NCBI GenBank assembly: GCA_963800395.1
Contig: CAWDBD010000015.1
Span: 1 to 64,000, forward strand
Source: DASSBG01 sp963800395
GTDB taxonomy: Bacteria > Pseudomonadota > Gammaproteobacteria > Xanthomonadales > Rhodanobacteraceae
DNA: 64,000 bases
Direction of reading: 5' to 3'
Positions 9,045 to 17,107 of this stretch are shown here, piece after piece. Position 1 is the stretch's first letter, and every line of letters begins with the position of its first letter. The translations under genes were made by a program, and so were the position numbers. Below the pieces are notes generated by a model. That model made no database searches, was not told the DNA's origin, and was given only the letters and a program-made list of their open reading frames with translations.

Positions 9045-9488
9045 TCAATTCTGGCGAATTTGCACCTGGCTCGCGCTCGTCACTCCGACATGCGTCTGAT
9101 AGTAGTACTTGCCCGAATCCCGTCCCTGGCTGTCGAAAAACTCAATCCTGATACGCCGGGCCACACCTTTCACCAGTATGGTCTGGCCTTTGAGGCTGGC
9201 AATCGAAGTGCCCAGCCGATCAGCAAGATCAGACGCCACCGCATCCGGTATCGCAATGCTCAGGTTGCGTTGATCGCGATAGTCGGCTTCGGAATCCAGG
9301 AAGGTTTTCCCGTTCTTGTGCCCGATCGCCTTGACCGCCAGCACAAACGTGCCTCGGACACCATAAGCCGGATCATTGTTCGCGGCCCGAATGGCATCAA
9401 CGGGCTCAATCCATCCATTCTGATTCGTCTGCACGGATGAGCAAGCCGCAACAGCCAGCATGAGAACTGCAAATATTGGATAGCGCAT
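9045..9488 (-). CDS. Small lipoprotein of unknown function
   Basis: 147 residues from ATG 9488, chosen because AGGAG lies about 6 nt upstream and the product begins with a lipoprotein signal (MRYPIFAVLMLAVAACSS, lipobox VAAC). The mature part has no recognised domain. It has a mixed alpha/beta look with segments such as TFLDSEADYRDQRNLSIAI and GQTILVKGVARRIRIEFFD, reminiscent of small OB-fold-like periplasmic proteins (weak inference). No neighbour explains its role. It is on the opposite strand to the exporter operon and converges with it. Confidence 0.7.
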   Translation of the reverse strand: MRYPIFAVLMLAVAACSSVQTNQNGWIEPVDAIRAANNDPAYGVRGTFVLAVKAIGHKNGKTFLDSEADYRDQRNLSIAIPDAVASDLADRLGTSIASLKGQTILVKGVARRIRIEFFDSQGRDSGKYYYQTHVGVTSASQVQIRQN

Positions 9489-9775
9489 GGTGTCTCCTTG
9501 ACGATTGCGATGGGTGGTATCCATCACTATTTTTCAGCATGACCCGGCTGTCGAGTTGCCGGCGCGAAAGCACGTAGAGGGTACGGACCGGAATTTTGAT
9601 GAGATGTTGTTGCGGGAGGGCGAATGTTTGTCAGCTTCGACAACGCTCGGGTTTTCACGATCCCGAGGCGCGCCCTGCAGCGCACACGTGAACAGAATTG
9701 CCAAAACCCGAATGACCGTCACAATCTATGCGCCCAGGCTTGACCGGAAGTCTCTTGCAGAACTGTTGCGCAGCT

Positions 9776-10351
9776 TTACGGCGGCCATTGCAGACTGGAA
9801 ATGAATTGGTCATATCTTTTCCTGAGGATAGGCCACTCACGGGACTCTGAGACCATGGGATTTGCCTGGGCGGCAACCAGGTACTGCTTGCCACAAGCGC
9901 CGTGTACTTGCCCACGAACGAGTATCGCCTCGCGCTCGATGATAGTTTCGTGAGGGCCTGGACTATGCTGCAAGGGTGGCACAATTGCCTCAAATACCTT
10001 GTCCGGCGCGATCTGCCCTTTCAAGAGCTTTGCCTCAAGCCAAAATTTATGATGCTTGGGGTCCGCTTGCACAAGAAGATCGCCGAGACTTTCAGGCTCG
10101 CTGTTCAAAGGAATAACCAGAAATACGGAACCTCGCGGCATGCCAGGACCATAGTCGATATATCCAACGAAGGAATCATCACCATAGAGCTTCGGGCTGG
10201 ATCGGAGCAGCTCGTCGAAGCTGCGTACTGATACGCAGGATGTGACCAGTACCTGCCCTTCTGGGTACTTGACTCCATAATCGCGCCTGAGGTTGCCAGT
10301 GCTGGCACATCCGGATAGCACTGCGGTCAGAAGCAGAAATGTATATCGCAT
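9776..10351 (-). CDS. Putative lipoprotein of unknown function
   Basis: 191 residues from ATG 10351 with lipoprotein signal MRYTFLLLTAVLSGCAST (lipobox LSGC). The frame is open further upstream to 10438, but that extension lacks a signal peptide. The mature domain is unrecognised; it includes SVFLVIPLNSEPESLGDLL and HETIIEREAILVRGQVHGACG. Two nearby Cys could form a disulphide. Base composition is less GC-rich than the flanking operons, as is the 287-nt gap 9489-9775 that separates it from the other small lipoprotein; nothing else is seen in that gap. Confidence 0.65.
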   Translation of the reverse strand: MRYTFLLLTAVLSGCASTGNLRRDYGVKYPEGQVLVTSCVSVRSFDELLRSSPKLYGDDSFVGYIDYGPGMPRGSVFLVIPLNSEPESLGDLLVQADPKHHKFWLEAKLLKGQIAPDKVFEAIVPPLQHSPGPHETIIEREAILVRGQVHGACGKQYLVAAQANPMVSESREWPILRKRYDQFISSLQWPP

Positions 10352-10436
10352 GCCTAACAAGTGGTCTGCCCCCAGGTGAGTTTCAGGGTCCAGTATTGCG
10401 CCCGGGTCTGCAGGCTGCAAACTGCGGGAGCCGGGC

Positions 10437-11775
10437 ATGAGAACTGCTGCTGTATGGACATTGATGCAGGGTCGTGAGCAGATCGCTTCGAATCACATGG
10501 CTCGTCATGGTGCGAATTGCATTTCGGTGCAGTCCCGACGAGTTTCGACCCCGGTGCTTTGTGGCACGGTCTATTGCGATGGCGGCCCGATGGACTCATG
10601 CAGTCCGGCAAGTTTCCAAAATGTCGGAACAGCCAGTATCCAGGTAAGTCGCAACTACCGTGCTCCGGAAGCACAGGATGCCGGTCTGAGTCTGGACGAG
10701 GATACGACGCTCGCCTTCAGCCTTCCGGCCAGCGATCCGGACGGTATTGCCGGGGTTGATTTCAACGGCCTGGATACTCTCAGCTACACGGTGCTCGAGC
10801 AACCCGCACATGGCCAGCTCGGTGGCAGCGGCGCAAGCCTGAGCTACATGCCGGATGCCAACTACAACGGCGCCGAGCGGATGACATTCAAGGTCAATGA
10901 CGGCGTGTTCGACTCCAACATCGCCACGGTTAGCTTTACCGTCAATCCCGTCAACGACGTCCCCTCGGTACAGTTCACCGACCAGAACTCGCGGATCCTG
11001 CCGGCCACCTTGTGGCCGCTGCTGAAGAACCGGATTGCCGGCAATGCCCTGAAAGCCGGACGCGGCTTCCCGTTCCCGCTGATGGCCGAATACAACGATT
11101 CCGACCTCGGCCAGGCGCACTTCGTGCAGATCGCCTGGGGTGATGGCGCCATCCAGTCCAGCAACGATGTGACGCCGGTCGATCCCGATGCCGACCCCAG
11201 GCCGCCGATGCTGACCCCGACGCACGACGGACTGGGCCAGGTATTTGGCCAGCATGTCTACACCGAAGCGGGCAGCAAGACCATTGCGCTCGATCTGCTT
11301 GACGCCGCCGCAACTTCAAGTGAGGTTGTTACCACGGTGGAGGTGATCGACATGGTTGATCTGGTTTTCGATGTGCCCGATCAGGGTGACCCGGCCGCGC
11401 CCGGATCGGATGTCACCCTGCAGTTCAAGCTGGTCAGCAACGCGCCGCAGGGTGGCGTGAGCGGGATCGATGCCAGCAACGTCGTGTTCGAGGGTACCGT
11501 GCCTGCTGCCGTGGCCCTGCTCAACGCCACCACCGACAAGGGCAGCTGCAGCCAGATTGCTGCATTGACCCGCTGCACCATCGGCAGCCTGACCCCGGGG
11601 TGAGGAAGTGCCGATCAGCATCGCCCTGCGTCCCGATCCCGCCTTCAACGCCGACCGGCATACCTACCAGGTCAATGCCACCAGCAGCGAACCGGATGCC
11701 AGCGGTGACAACACCACCTCGATCACCGCTCCGGTGCAGCAGCAGGACGCCATCTTCGGCAATGGATTCGAGTAG
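10437..11775 (+). pseudogene. Frameshifted surface protein remnant with cadherin-like and DUF11-like domains
   Basis: The first frame (10437-11603) encodes a cadherin-like Ig domain (about residues 80-170: DEDTTLAFSLPASDPDG, QPAHGQLGGSGASLSY, PDANYNGAERMTFKVNDG, TVNPVND). A PKD/calx-like stretch and a DUF11-like repeat (NATTDKGSC, CTIGSLTPG) follow. It stops at 11603 just after a CCCCGGGG run. Removing one G restores the frame: GEEVPISIALRPDPAFNAD continues to a TAG at 11773-11775 with the tail DAIFGNGFE, a type of C-terminus I recall from secreted Lysobacterales proteins. The N-terminus has no signal peptide and looks truncated. It is therefore either a decayed exoprotein gene or carries a sequencing error at the G run. 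Confidence 0.6.
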
Positions 11776-11797
11776 CGGCGGGGCACGTGCATACGGC

Positions 11798-12011
11798 GCA
11801 GGGTGCTGCTGAGCGTCAGCGAAGCGCTCCATCCGAACTCCACGCTACTCGGGCATACGGCGTAGGGTGCTGCTGAGCGCTAGCGAAGCGCACCATCCGA
11901 ACTCCACGCTACGGTGCGTTTCACTGCGTTCAGCAGCACCCTAGGTAAGGGCGGAGCGCAGGATCCGAAACTGCACGCTACGGTGCGCTTCGTTCCTCAG
12001 CCGCACCCTAC
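11798..12011. repeat. REP cluster A (four REP-like units)
   Basis: Four copies of the hairpin repeat described for the RAYT locus: two in plus orientation (11798-11830, with GCAG instead of GTAG; 11862-11894) and two inverted (11913-11944, 11982-12011). Each is a GTAG-type foot, then GGTGCTGCTGA...GCGAAGCGCACC. Units are separated by a short conserved spacer (ATCCGAACTCCACGCTAC). The cluster fills the gap between the surface-protein remnant and the VIT transporter gene, which converge on it. The stretch 11776-12073 contains nothing else recognisable. Confidence 0.85.
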
Positions 12012-12073
12012 GTCAAGGCGAAGCGCCGCGCCGTGTACTGCGCGGGTCGGGGCGCCTCGCGGGTGCGGCAGGA

Positions 12074-12763
12074 TCAGGCCGCCACACCGAACAGGCTGCC
12101 CACACCCGCGGTAATGGCCATCGCCAGTGCGCCCCAGAACGTCACGCGCACCAGACCCTTCATCATGGGCGCGCCGCCGGTGCGAGCTGCGACGGCGCCA
12201 AGCAGGGCCAGGAAGGCGAGCGAGGCCGCTGCCACCACCACGATCAGCCGTTCCCCCGGAATCAGCCAGGCGACAAGCAGCGGCAGCGCAGCGCCCACCG
12301 TGAACGAGCCGGCCGAGGAAAGCGCCGCCTGTATTGGCCGGGCGGTGATGCTGGGCGAGATGCCGATCTCGTCGCGGGCATGCGCGCCCAGGGCGTCGTG
12401 CGCCATCAACTGCCCGGCGACCTTGTGCGACAGATCGGGGTCCAGGCCGCGCTCCTGATAAATTTCCGCCAGCTCCGTCTGTTCGAACTCGTAGTCGTTT
12501 TCCAGTGACTTCTTTTCCAGTGCCAGGTCCGCTTTCTCGGTATCGGCCTGTGAACTGACCGAGACATATTCGCCGGCAGCCATGGACATGGCACCGGCGA
12601 CCAGTCCGGCGACCCCTGCCAGCAGGATGGAGGCTTGGCCGGAGTGGGCTGCTGCGACGCCGATGATGAGGCTGGCGGTGGAGACGATGCCGTCGTTGGC
12701 ACCGAGCACGCCGGCACGCAGCCAGCCGATCCGGTGTGCCCTGTGGACTTCATGATGACTCAT
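12074..12763 (-). CDS. VIT1/CCC1 family Fe2+/Mn2+ transporter
   Basis: 229 residues. Inner-membrane protein of the VIT/CCC1 family, which moves Fe2+ or Mn2+. The N-terminal GWLRAGVLGANDGIVSTASL is the hallmark of membrane segment 1, followed by GLVAGAMSMAAGEYVSVSSQ (segment 2). A charged cytoplasmic helical insert (about residues 75-140) precedes three C-terminal hydrophobic segments. It begins with MSHHEVH, a potential metal-binding His cluster. About 135 nt of leader separate it from the DksA-like gene upstream on the same strand; the leader has a GC-rich hairpin but no riboswitch I recognise. Confidence 0.9.
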   Translation of the reverse strand: MSHHEVHRAHRIGWLRAGVLGANDGIVSTASLIIGVAAAHSGQASILLAGVAGLVAGAMSMAAGEYVSVSSQADTEKADLALEKKSLENDYEFEQTELAEIYQERGLDPDLSHKVAGQLMAHDALGAHARDEIGISPSITARPIQAALSSAGSFTVGAALPLLVAWLIPGERLIVVVAAASLAFLALLGAVAARTGGAPMMKGLVRVTFWGALAMAITAGVGSLFGVAA

Positions 12764-12900
12764 GGCTTTTCTCTGTGCGAGCGATCGAGGTGGGTAATCC
12801 CGTCACGGGTGAGTCCTTGGTGTTGTGTTGGCGCCCGCGAAAAGGTGCGGCCAGCATAGCGCAGTCGCAAACCCGGGCGTCTGCCCGGCAGCGGTGCCCG

Positions 12901-13239
12901 TCAGTCCTGCTTGCAGCGCACACAGCGCGTGGTCGTCGGGTCGAAGCGCAATCTGCGCAACTCGATTTGCTCGTGGCAAACAAAGCACTGGCCAAAGTCG
13001 CCGTTTTGCATGCGGCGCAAGGCGCCAGCGATTCGCGCGAGCTGTGCCTCGCGGCGCCGGCCGGCCTCCTGGGCCATGTTCTGCGCGCGCATCGCATCCA
13101 TCCGCGACAGGCGGCCGATACTGGCCTGATCGAGTTCCACTGGGCGAGACGCCTCGGTGGTCGACTCCATAGTGGCGTCCAGGTCCGCGCGCAATTTCAG
13201 CAATTGCGCCTTCAATTGCGCAAGTTCGGTGTCATCCAT
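12901..13239 (-). CDS. DksA/TraR family zinc-finger protein
   Basis: 112 residues from ATG 13239 (GGGAG 7 nt upstream; the longer frame to 13323 adds a non-conserved tail). An N-terminal coiled-coil-like segment (LAQLKAQLLKLRADLDATM) and a basic helix lead to a C4 zinc finger: CFVCHEQIELRRLRF and CVRCKQD, with the typical ALRRMQNGDFGQC just before. This is the short TraR/YbiI-like type. Such proteins bind the RNA polymerase secondary channel in some cases; whether this one does is not evident. It is in the same orientation as the VIT gene. Confidence 0.88.
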   Translation of the reverse strand: MDDTELAQLKAQLLKLRADLDATMESTTEASRPVELDQASIGRLSRMDAMRAQNMAQEAGRRREAQLARIAGALRRMQNGDFGQCFVCHEQIELRRLRFDPTTTRCVRCKQD

Positions 13240-13365
13240 GCGAAACTCCCATTGCCGCAAGCATTGGACATGGTAGGGCTGTTGCGACTGCAAATCGAAC
13301 GCCGCAGCAGGGCTCAGGCACATCCCCGGCCCGGTATTCCTGTGCGAGGCGACTGACCCGGGCTG

Positions 13366-13710
13366 TTACAGACTGCGCCCGTCAACTTCGCGGATGGGCA
13401 TGTCTGCGGTGTCCATGTCCGGCAGGCAGCGCACATTGATGGCGACGATCTGCTTGCCCTCGTGTTCGCCAAAACCAAACGGCGCGCAACCGCAGACGGG
13501 GCAGAAATGGTGCTGGATGGCGTGCTTGTTGAAGGTGTAGGTCGCCATGTCGGATTCCGGCGTTTTCAGGCTTACCGTCTCGCGTGGCACGAACCACATC
13601 AGGTAACCCTTGCGGGCGCAATGCGAACAATTGCATGTGGTGAGCTGATCGGGCTGGCCTTCGACTTCGTAAGCGATGCGACCGCAATGACAACTGCCTT
13701 GATGGGTCAT
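13366..13710 (-). CDS. GFA family zinc-binding protein
   Basis: 114 residues from ATG 13710 (MTHQGSCHCGRIAYEVEG). The family pattern CHCG, CNCSHC, CPVCGC is intact, giving the two zinc sites of the GFA (glutathione-dependent formaldehyde-activating-like) fold. WFVPRETVSL and YTFNKHAIQHHFC are typical core segments. Most short GFA proteins have no demonstrated formaldehyde activity, so only the fold should be assigned. The longer frame to 13815 lacks a sensible start signal. Confidence 0.9.
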   Translation of the reverse strand: MTHQGSCHCGRIAYEVEGQPDQLTTCNCSHCARKGYLMWFVPRETVSLKTPESDMATYTFNKHAIQHHFCPVCGCAPFGFGEHEGKQIVAINVRCLPDMDTADMPIREVDGRSL

Positions 13711-13780
13711 GATGACGTTCCCTGGTGATGATGATTCCTGATTCTGCACCCGATTGCGAGGGTTTGGCTGCCTGCATGCA

Positions 13781-14290
13781 TCAGCTGACGAACAGCGCCA
13801 TGGCGATGTCGTCACGGCAGATCCCGTCCGTACCCTTTACGCGCTGCCTGAGCAGACCTTCCTTTTCGAAACCCAGTGCACGGTACAGACCAATGGCGGC
13901 CGCATTGTCCGCGCGGACCGTCAGCTCGATTTTCCCGATGCCTGGGTGCTGCCGTGCCCATTGAATGCCGTGCCGCAGCAGCGCCTTGCCAATGCCCTGC
14001 CGCTGCCAGGCCGGATACACCACGATGGTCAGCGTGCATACGTGAGCCCTGGTGCTCAGTGGCAGGGGTTCGAGCAGCAGATGTGCAGCCAGCTCATCGT
14101 CCACCTGGGCAACGGCATACAGGCCGTGATCGCCGTTCGCAAGTGCTTCGATCGTGGCACGGTAGGCCGATTCGGGAATCTCGCCCGGCGCCGCATTCAG
14201 CAGGCCCGGGGTCCGCGCCACTTCATGCTCGCCGGCGGCGATCGTGCTGGCGTCGCGGGGCTCTGCCCGGCGTAGGTGCAGCTTTTTCAT
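13781..14290 (-). CDS. GNAT family N-acetyltransferase
   Basis: 169 residues from ATG 14290 (MKKLHLRRAEPRDA); an alternative in-frame ATG at 14308 adds six residues and has a poorer upstream region. The acetyl-CoA motif is visible as VVYPAWQRQGIGKALL (motif A, Q/RxxGxG/A), followed by ADNAAAIGLYRALGFEKEG (motif B). The acceptor is unknown; the architecture resembles RimI-like or small-molecule GNATs. It runs in the same direction as the glycosyltransferase upstream, separated by a short repeat-like end sequence at 14311-14322. Confidence 0.88.
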   Translation of the reverse strand: MKKLHLRRAEPRDASTIAAGEHEVARTPGLLNAAPGEIPESAYRATIEALANGDHGLYAVAQVDDELAAHLLLEPLPLSTRAHVCTLTIVVYPAWQRQGIGKALLRHGIQWARQHPGIGKIELTVRADNAAAIGLYRALGFEKEGLLRQRVKGTDGICRDDIAMALFVS

Positions 14291-14310
14291 GACCCGGATT
14301 TTCCCCATGG

Positions 14311-14325
14311 ATCAGAGGGTCCCTA
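14311..14325. repeat. Solitary copy of the MITE end sequence seen at 47.2 kb
   Basis: ATCAGAGGGTCC at 14311-14322 is identical to the outermost 12 nt of the right inverted repeat of the 286-bp element at 47228-47513. It is followed by CTAG, whose TAG (minus strand) is the stop codon of the glycosyltransferase. No matching partner end was seen nearby. It may be a scar of an excised or decayed element, or coincidence. Confidence 0.4.
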
Positions 14326-15039
14326 GGTCTCGTCGACTTCGGTCAGGCGGGCGCGTCGCAGCAGCCAGGCGACACCGCGCAAGTCGGAAATGCCGACCAG
14401 GGCGCGGCCCAGGTTGTTGTATTTGGAGACACCCGCGCTGCGCGGACGATGGTTGACGGGCACCGAAACCACCGTCCACCCGGCACGCTGCATGAGGGCC
14501 GGGAGATAGCGGTGCATGTGGTCGAAGTAGGGCAGGTCGAGAAACGCGGCGCGCTCGAACAGCTTGATGCCGCAGCCGGTGTCCGGCGTATTGTCCTTGA
14601 GCAGACGGCTGCGCAGGCTGTTGGCGAAGCGCGAGCCGAACCGCTTGCTGGCGCTGTCCTTGCGGTTGACCCGCCAGCCGGCGAACAGCTTGACTGCGGC
14701 ATCGGCCTGGTCGCGCATGTCCAGCAGCTTGGGAATATCCGCCGGATCGTTCTGGCCATCGCCGTCGAGGGTGGCGATCCATGGGCTGCGTGCGGCCTTG
14801 ATGCCGTTGCGTATGGCGGTGCTTTGCCCGCTCTGGGTGCGATGACGCAGGATGCGCAGGCGCGGTTGCCGGTCACGCGCGGCCTGCAGCACAGCCGGGC
14901 TGTCGTCACTGCTGGCATCGTCAACGTAGATGATTTCGTAGTCGCAGCGTCCGTCGAGTGCGGCGCTGATCTCGTCGATCAGCGGCTGGATGTTGTCGCG
15001 CTCGTTGAAGACGGGCACGACCACGGCAAGCTCGGGCAT
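14323..15039 (-). CDS. Family 2 glycosyltransferase, dolichol-phosphate mannosyltransferase-like
   Basis: 238 residues. GT-A fold enzyme with VVVPVFNERDNIQPLIDEI at the N-terminus, nucleotide site YVDDASSDDS, and IATLDGDGQNDPADIPKLL containing the DxD-like metal motif. The sequence matches the DPM1/ArnC-type group that transfers a sugar from NDP-sugar to polyprenyl phosphate. No clear membrane segments are present, so it would act at the cytoplasmic face of the membrane. ATG 15039 begins MPELAVVVPVFNE. It resembles the glycosyltransferase at 62874-63722 in its core but lacks that protein's C-terminal membrane part. Confidence 0.9.
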   Translation of the reverse strand: MPELAVVVPVFNERDNIQPLIDEISAALDGRCDYEIIYVDDASSDDSPAVLQAARDRQPRLRILRHRTQSGQSTAIRNGIKAARSPWIATLDGDGQNDPADIPKLLDMRDQADAAVKLFAGWRVNRKDSASKRFGSRFANSLRSRLLKDNTPDTGCGIKLFERAAFLDLPYFDHMHRYLPALMQRAGWTVVSVPVNHRPRSAGVSKYNNLGRALVGISDLRGVAWLLRRARLTEVDET

Positions 15040-15187
15040 GACGGTTCCTGAATCCGGGTAGGCGGTGATTATCGGTGATTCGTCGCCATTATGTCAGCCG
15101 CCGGCCATCCGGCGTGCGTCAGGCGCGGTGGCGCCGCCGCCAAAACGAGACGATGCCGGTAGCGTCACCAGGCTTCGGCTGGTGCTG

Positions 15188-15946
15188 TCACGGCGCTCTG
15201 GCCAGCGCCCACACGTCGACCCGTCTGGCGCCGGCACGCTTGATGACGCGCGTGCATTCGGCGAGGGTGGCGCCGGTGGTCATGACATCGTCGAGCAGTG
15301 CGATATGCCGCGGCACGGTGGACAACGGGTTCACGACGAAGGCATCGCGCAGGTTGCGGCGACGGGCGACGGCATCGAGTTCGCTTTGCGCTGCGGTATG
15401 CCTGTGGCGGCGCAGCAGTTGTGCTTGCAGGTCGATACCCCAGGCGCGTGCCAGCGGGCGCGCCAGTTCCAGAGCCTGGTTGTAGCCTCGCTGGCGCAGC
15501 CGCCGCGGATGCAGGGGTACCGGCACGATGCAATCGGGCCGTGCCCGCGGGGGACCGACGTCGCGCCACAGCCGCGCAAGTACCCTGCCGCTGGCCAGGC
15601 TGGCGGAGAACTTGAAGCGCGTTTCCAGCAAATTGAGCGGCCAGGCGTAACGGAATGGCGCCCAGGCCGAGTGCCAGGGCCGCGGATGGCGCTGGCAGTC
15701 GCCGCAGCTGTCGCCGGCCACGGCCAGCGGCATGCCGCAGTGCAGGCAGCACGGACGGTTGCGGGGCATGTCCCGCGCACATGCGCTGCACAGGTCGATA
15801 TGCGTCTGACCGCGGGCGCCGCACAGCAGGCAGTGCGGTGGCAGCAGCATGCTCATCATGCTCAGCCCGGCGCCCCGCAGACGCATCGGCACCCGGCCTC
15901 TGAAGGGATGGTATCGGCTGTCCGGGTCAATTGGCATGCTCGACAT
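15188..15946 (-). CDS. comF: ComF family protein (phosphoribosyltransferase fold)
   Basis: 252 residues. An N-terminal zinc-ribbon-like half with four CxxC-type pairs (CLLCG, CSAC, CLHCG, CGDC) precedes a type I PRTase domain with the PRPP loop IALLDDVMTTGATLAEC and the family motif RGYNQALELARPLA. This is the ComF/GntX family, linked to DNA uptake and use of DNA as a nutrient. It is transcribed divergently from bioB, a pairing that is common in Lysobacterales. The 148-nt gap to the glycosyltransferase downstream shows nothing notable. Confidence 0.92.
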   Translation of the reverse strand: MSSMPIDPDSRYHPFRGRVPMRLRGAGLSMMSMLLPPHCLLCGARGQTHIDLCSACARDMPRNRPCCLHCGMPLAVAGDSCGDCQRHPRPWHSAWAPFRYAWPLNLLETRFKFSASLASGRVLARLWRDVGPPRARPDCIVPVPLHPRRLRQRGYNQALELARPLARAWGIDLQAQLLRRHRHTAAQSELDAVARRRNLRDAFVVNPLSTVPRHIALLDDVMTTGATLAECTRVIKRAGARRVDVWALARAP

Positions 15947-15991
15947 GATGCTTGATCACGAAGCGCCTGGCAGTCGGTGCCATTCTCGGCA

Positions 15992-16041
15992 TTGCGTAGG
16001 CACAGGCCTACCGTAAACTTGATTTCGTGCAAAAAGTTGAC
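15992..16041 (+). promoter_or_regulatory. bioB promoter with BirA-like operator half-sites
   Basis: TTGCGT (15992-15997), a 16-nt spacer and TAAACT (16014-16019) form a plausible sigma-70 promoter about 75 nt upstream of bioB. The -10 overlaps GTAAAC (16013-16018), which is matched 17 nt later by GTTGAC (16036-16041). The known BirA operator is a spaced palindrome of TTGTAAACC and GGTTTACAA with cores 16-18 nt apart, so position and spacing fit but the outer bases do not all match. The operator call is tentative. Confidence 0.4.
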
Positions 16042-16093
16042 AGGCGCCAGTGGCCTGAGCACACTCGCCGCCCTATTCCTGCGGAAAACCGTC

Positions 16094-17107
16094 ATGTCCG
16101 AGTCATTGAGTCGCGCGCAGGTCGTCGCGCTGTTCGATCTGCCTTTCAACACCCTGCTGGCGCGAGCGCATGCCGTGCATGGAGCCCATCACGACCCCAA
16201 CGCCGTGCAGGTGTCGACCCTGCTGTCGATCAAGACCGGGGGGTGCCCGGAGGATTGTGCTTACTGCCCGCAGGCGCAGCGCTACCACACCGGCGTTGCG
16301 GCGCAGAAGCTGATGTCGCTGGAAGCGGTGCTCGAGCAGGCCAGGGCGGCCAAGGCAGCTGGTGCGAGCCGCTTCTGCATGGGCGCGGCGTGGCGCGAGC
16401 CGAAGGACCGCGATATTCCCAGGGTCGCCGCCATGGTGCGAGCGGTCAAGGACCTGGGCCTGGAGACCTGTGCCACCCTGGGCATGCTGGGTCCGGGGCA
16501 GGCCGATGCGCTCAAGGACGCCGGCCTCGACTACTACAACCACAATCTTGATACCGCGCCGGAGTTTTATGGTGAGGTCATCCACACGCGTGAATACCAG
16601 GACCGCCTGGATACGCTGGAGCGGGTTCGCGATGCGGGCCTGAAGACCTGTTGCGGCGGCATTGTCGGCATGGGCGAGAGCCGCAGCCAGCGCGCTGGCC
16701 TGCTGCACACGCTGGCGAACCTGCCCGAGCCGCCGCAGTCGGTGCCGATCAACATGCTGGTGCAGGTCGAGGGTACGCCCCTGGCCGGTACGGCAAAGCT
16801 CGATCCGTTCGAGTTCGTGCGCACGATTGCCGTGGCGCGCATCCTGATGCCCGCATCGATGGTGCGCCTGTCGGCCGGCCGCGAGGAAATGAGCGACGAA
16901 CTGCAGGCCCTGTGCTTTTTTGCCGGTGCCAATTCCGTCTTCCATGGCGAAAAGCTTCTGACCACCGGCAACCCGGCTGTGGCGCAGGACCGCGAACTGT
17001 TCGCGCGGTTGGACCTCAAGCCGCTGCACCTGACCCAGGCACCGAGCACGGTGCATGCCGATATTGCCCAGCGCACGACGCTGACGCGCTCCGATTCAGT
17101 GGTCTGA
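16094..17107 (+). CDS. bioB: Biotin synthase
   Basis: 337 residues. Radical-SAM enzyme that inserts sulfur into dethiobiotin. The 4Fe-4S/SAM motif is GGCPEDCAYCPQ (CxxxCxxC). Further BioB hallmarks are YYNHNLDTAPEFYGEV, CCGGIVGMGES, NMLVQVEGTPL and the near-C-terminal FFAGANSVFHGEKLLTTGNP. The ATG at 16094 is chosen over the open frame back to 15977 because homologues start near this point and GCGGAA precedes it. Its 3' end overlaps the convergent lipoprotein gene by 12 nt. The remaining biotin genes resume at 18016. Confidence 0.97.
   Translation: MSESLSRAQVVALFDLPFNTLLARAHAVHGAHHDPNAVQVSTLLSIKTGGCPEDCAYCPQAQRYHTGVAAQKLMSLEAVLEQARAAKAAGASRFCMGAAWREPKDRDIPRVAAMVRAVKDLGLETCATLGMLGPGQADALKDAGLDYYNHNLDTAPEFYGEVIHTREYQDRLDTLERVRDAGLKTCCGGIVGMGESRSQRAGLLHTLANLPEPPQSVPINMLVQVEGTPLAGTAKLDPFEFVRTIAVARILMPASMVRLSAGREEMSDELQALCFFAGANSVFHGEKLLTTGNPAVAQDRELFARLDLKPLHLTQAPSTVHADIAQRTTLTRSDSVV

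Noticed and set aside
9505..9804. 99-codon plus-strand frame between the two small lipoprotein genes
   Set aside because: No ribosome-binding site, unusual composition and no recognisable feature; treated as non-coding.
12764..12900. Leader of the VIT transporter gene as a possible metal riboswitch
   Set aside because: There is a GC-rich hairpin, but none of the conserved elements of the yybP-ykoY (Mn2+) or NiCo riboswitches could be found.
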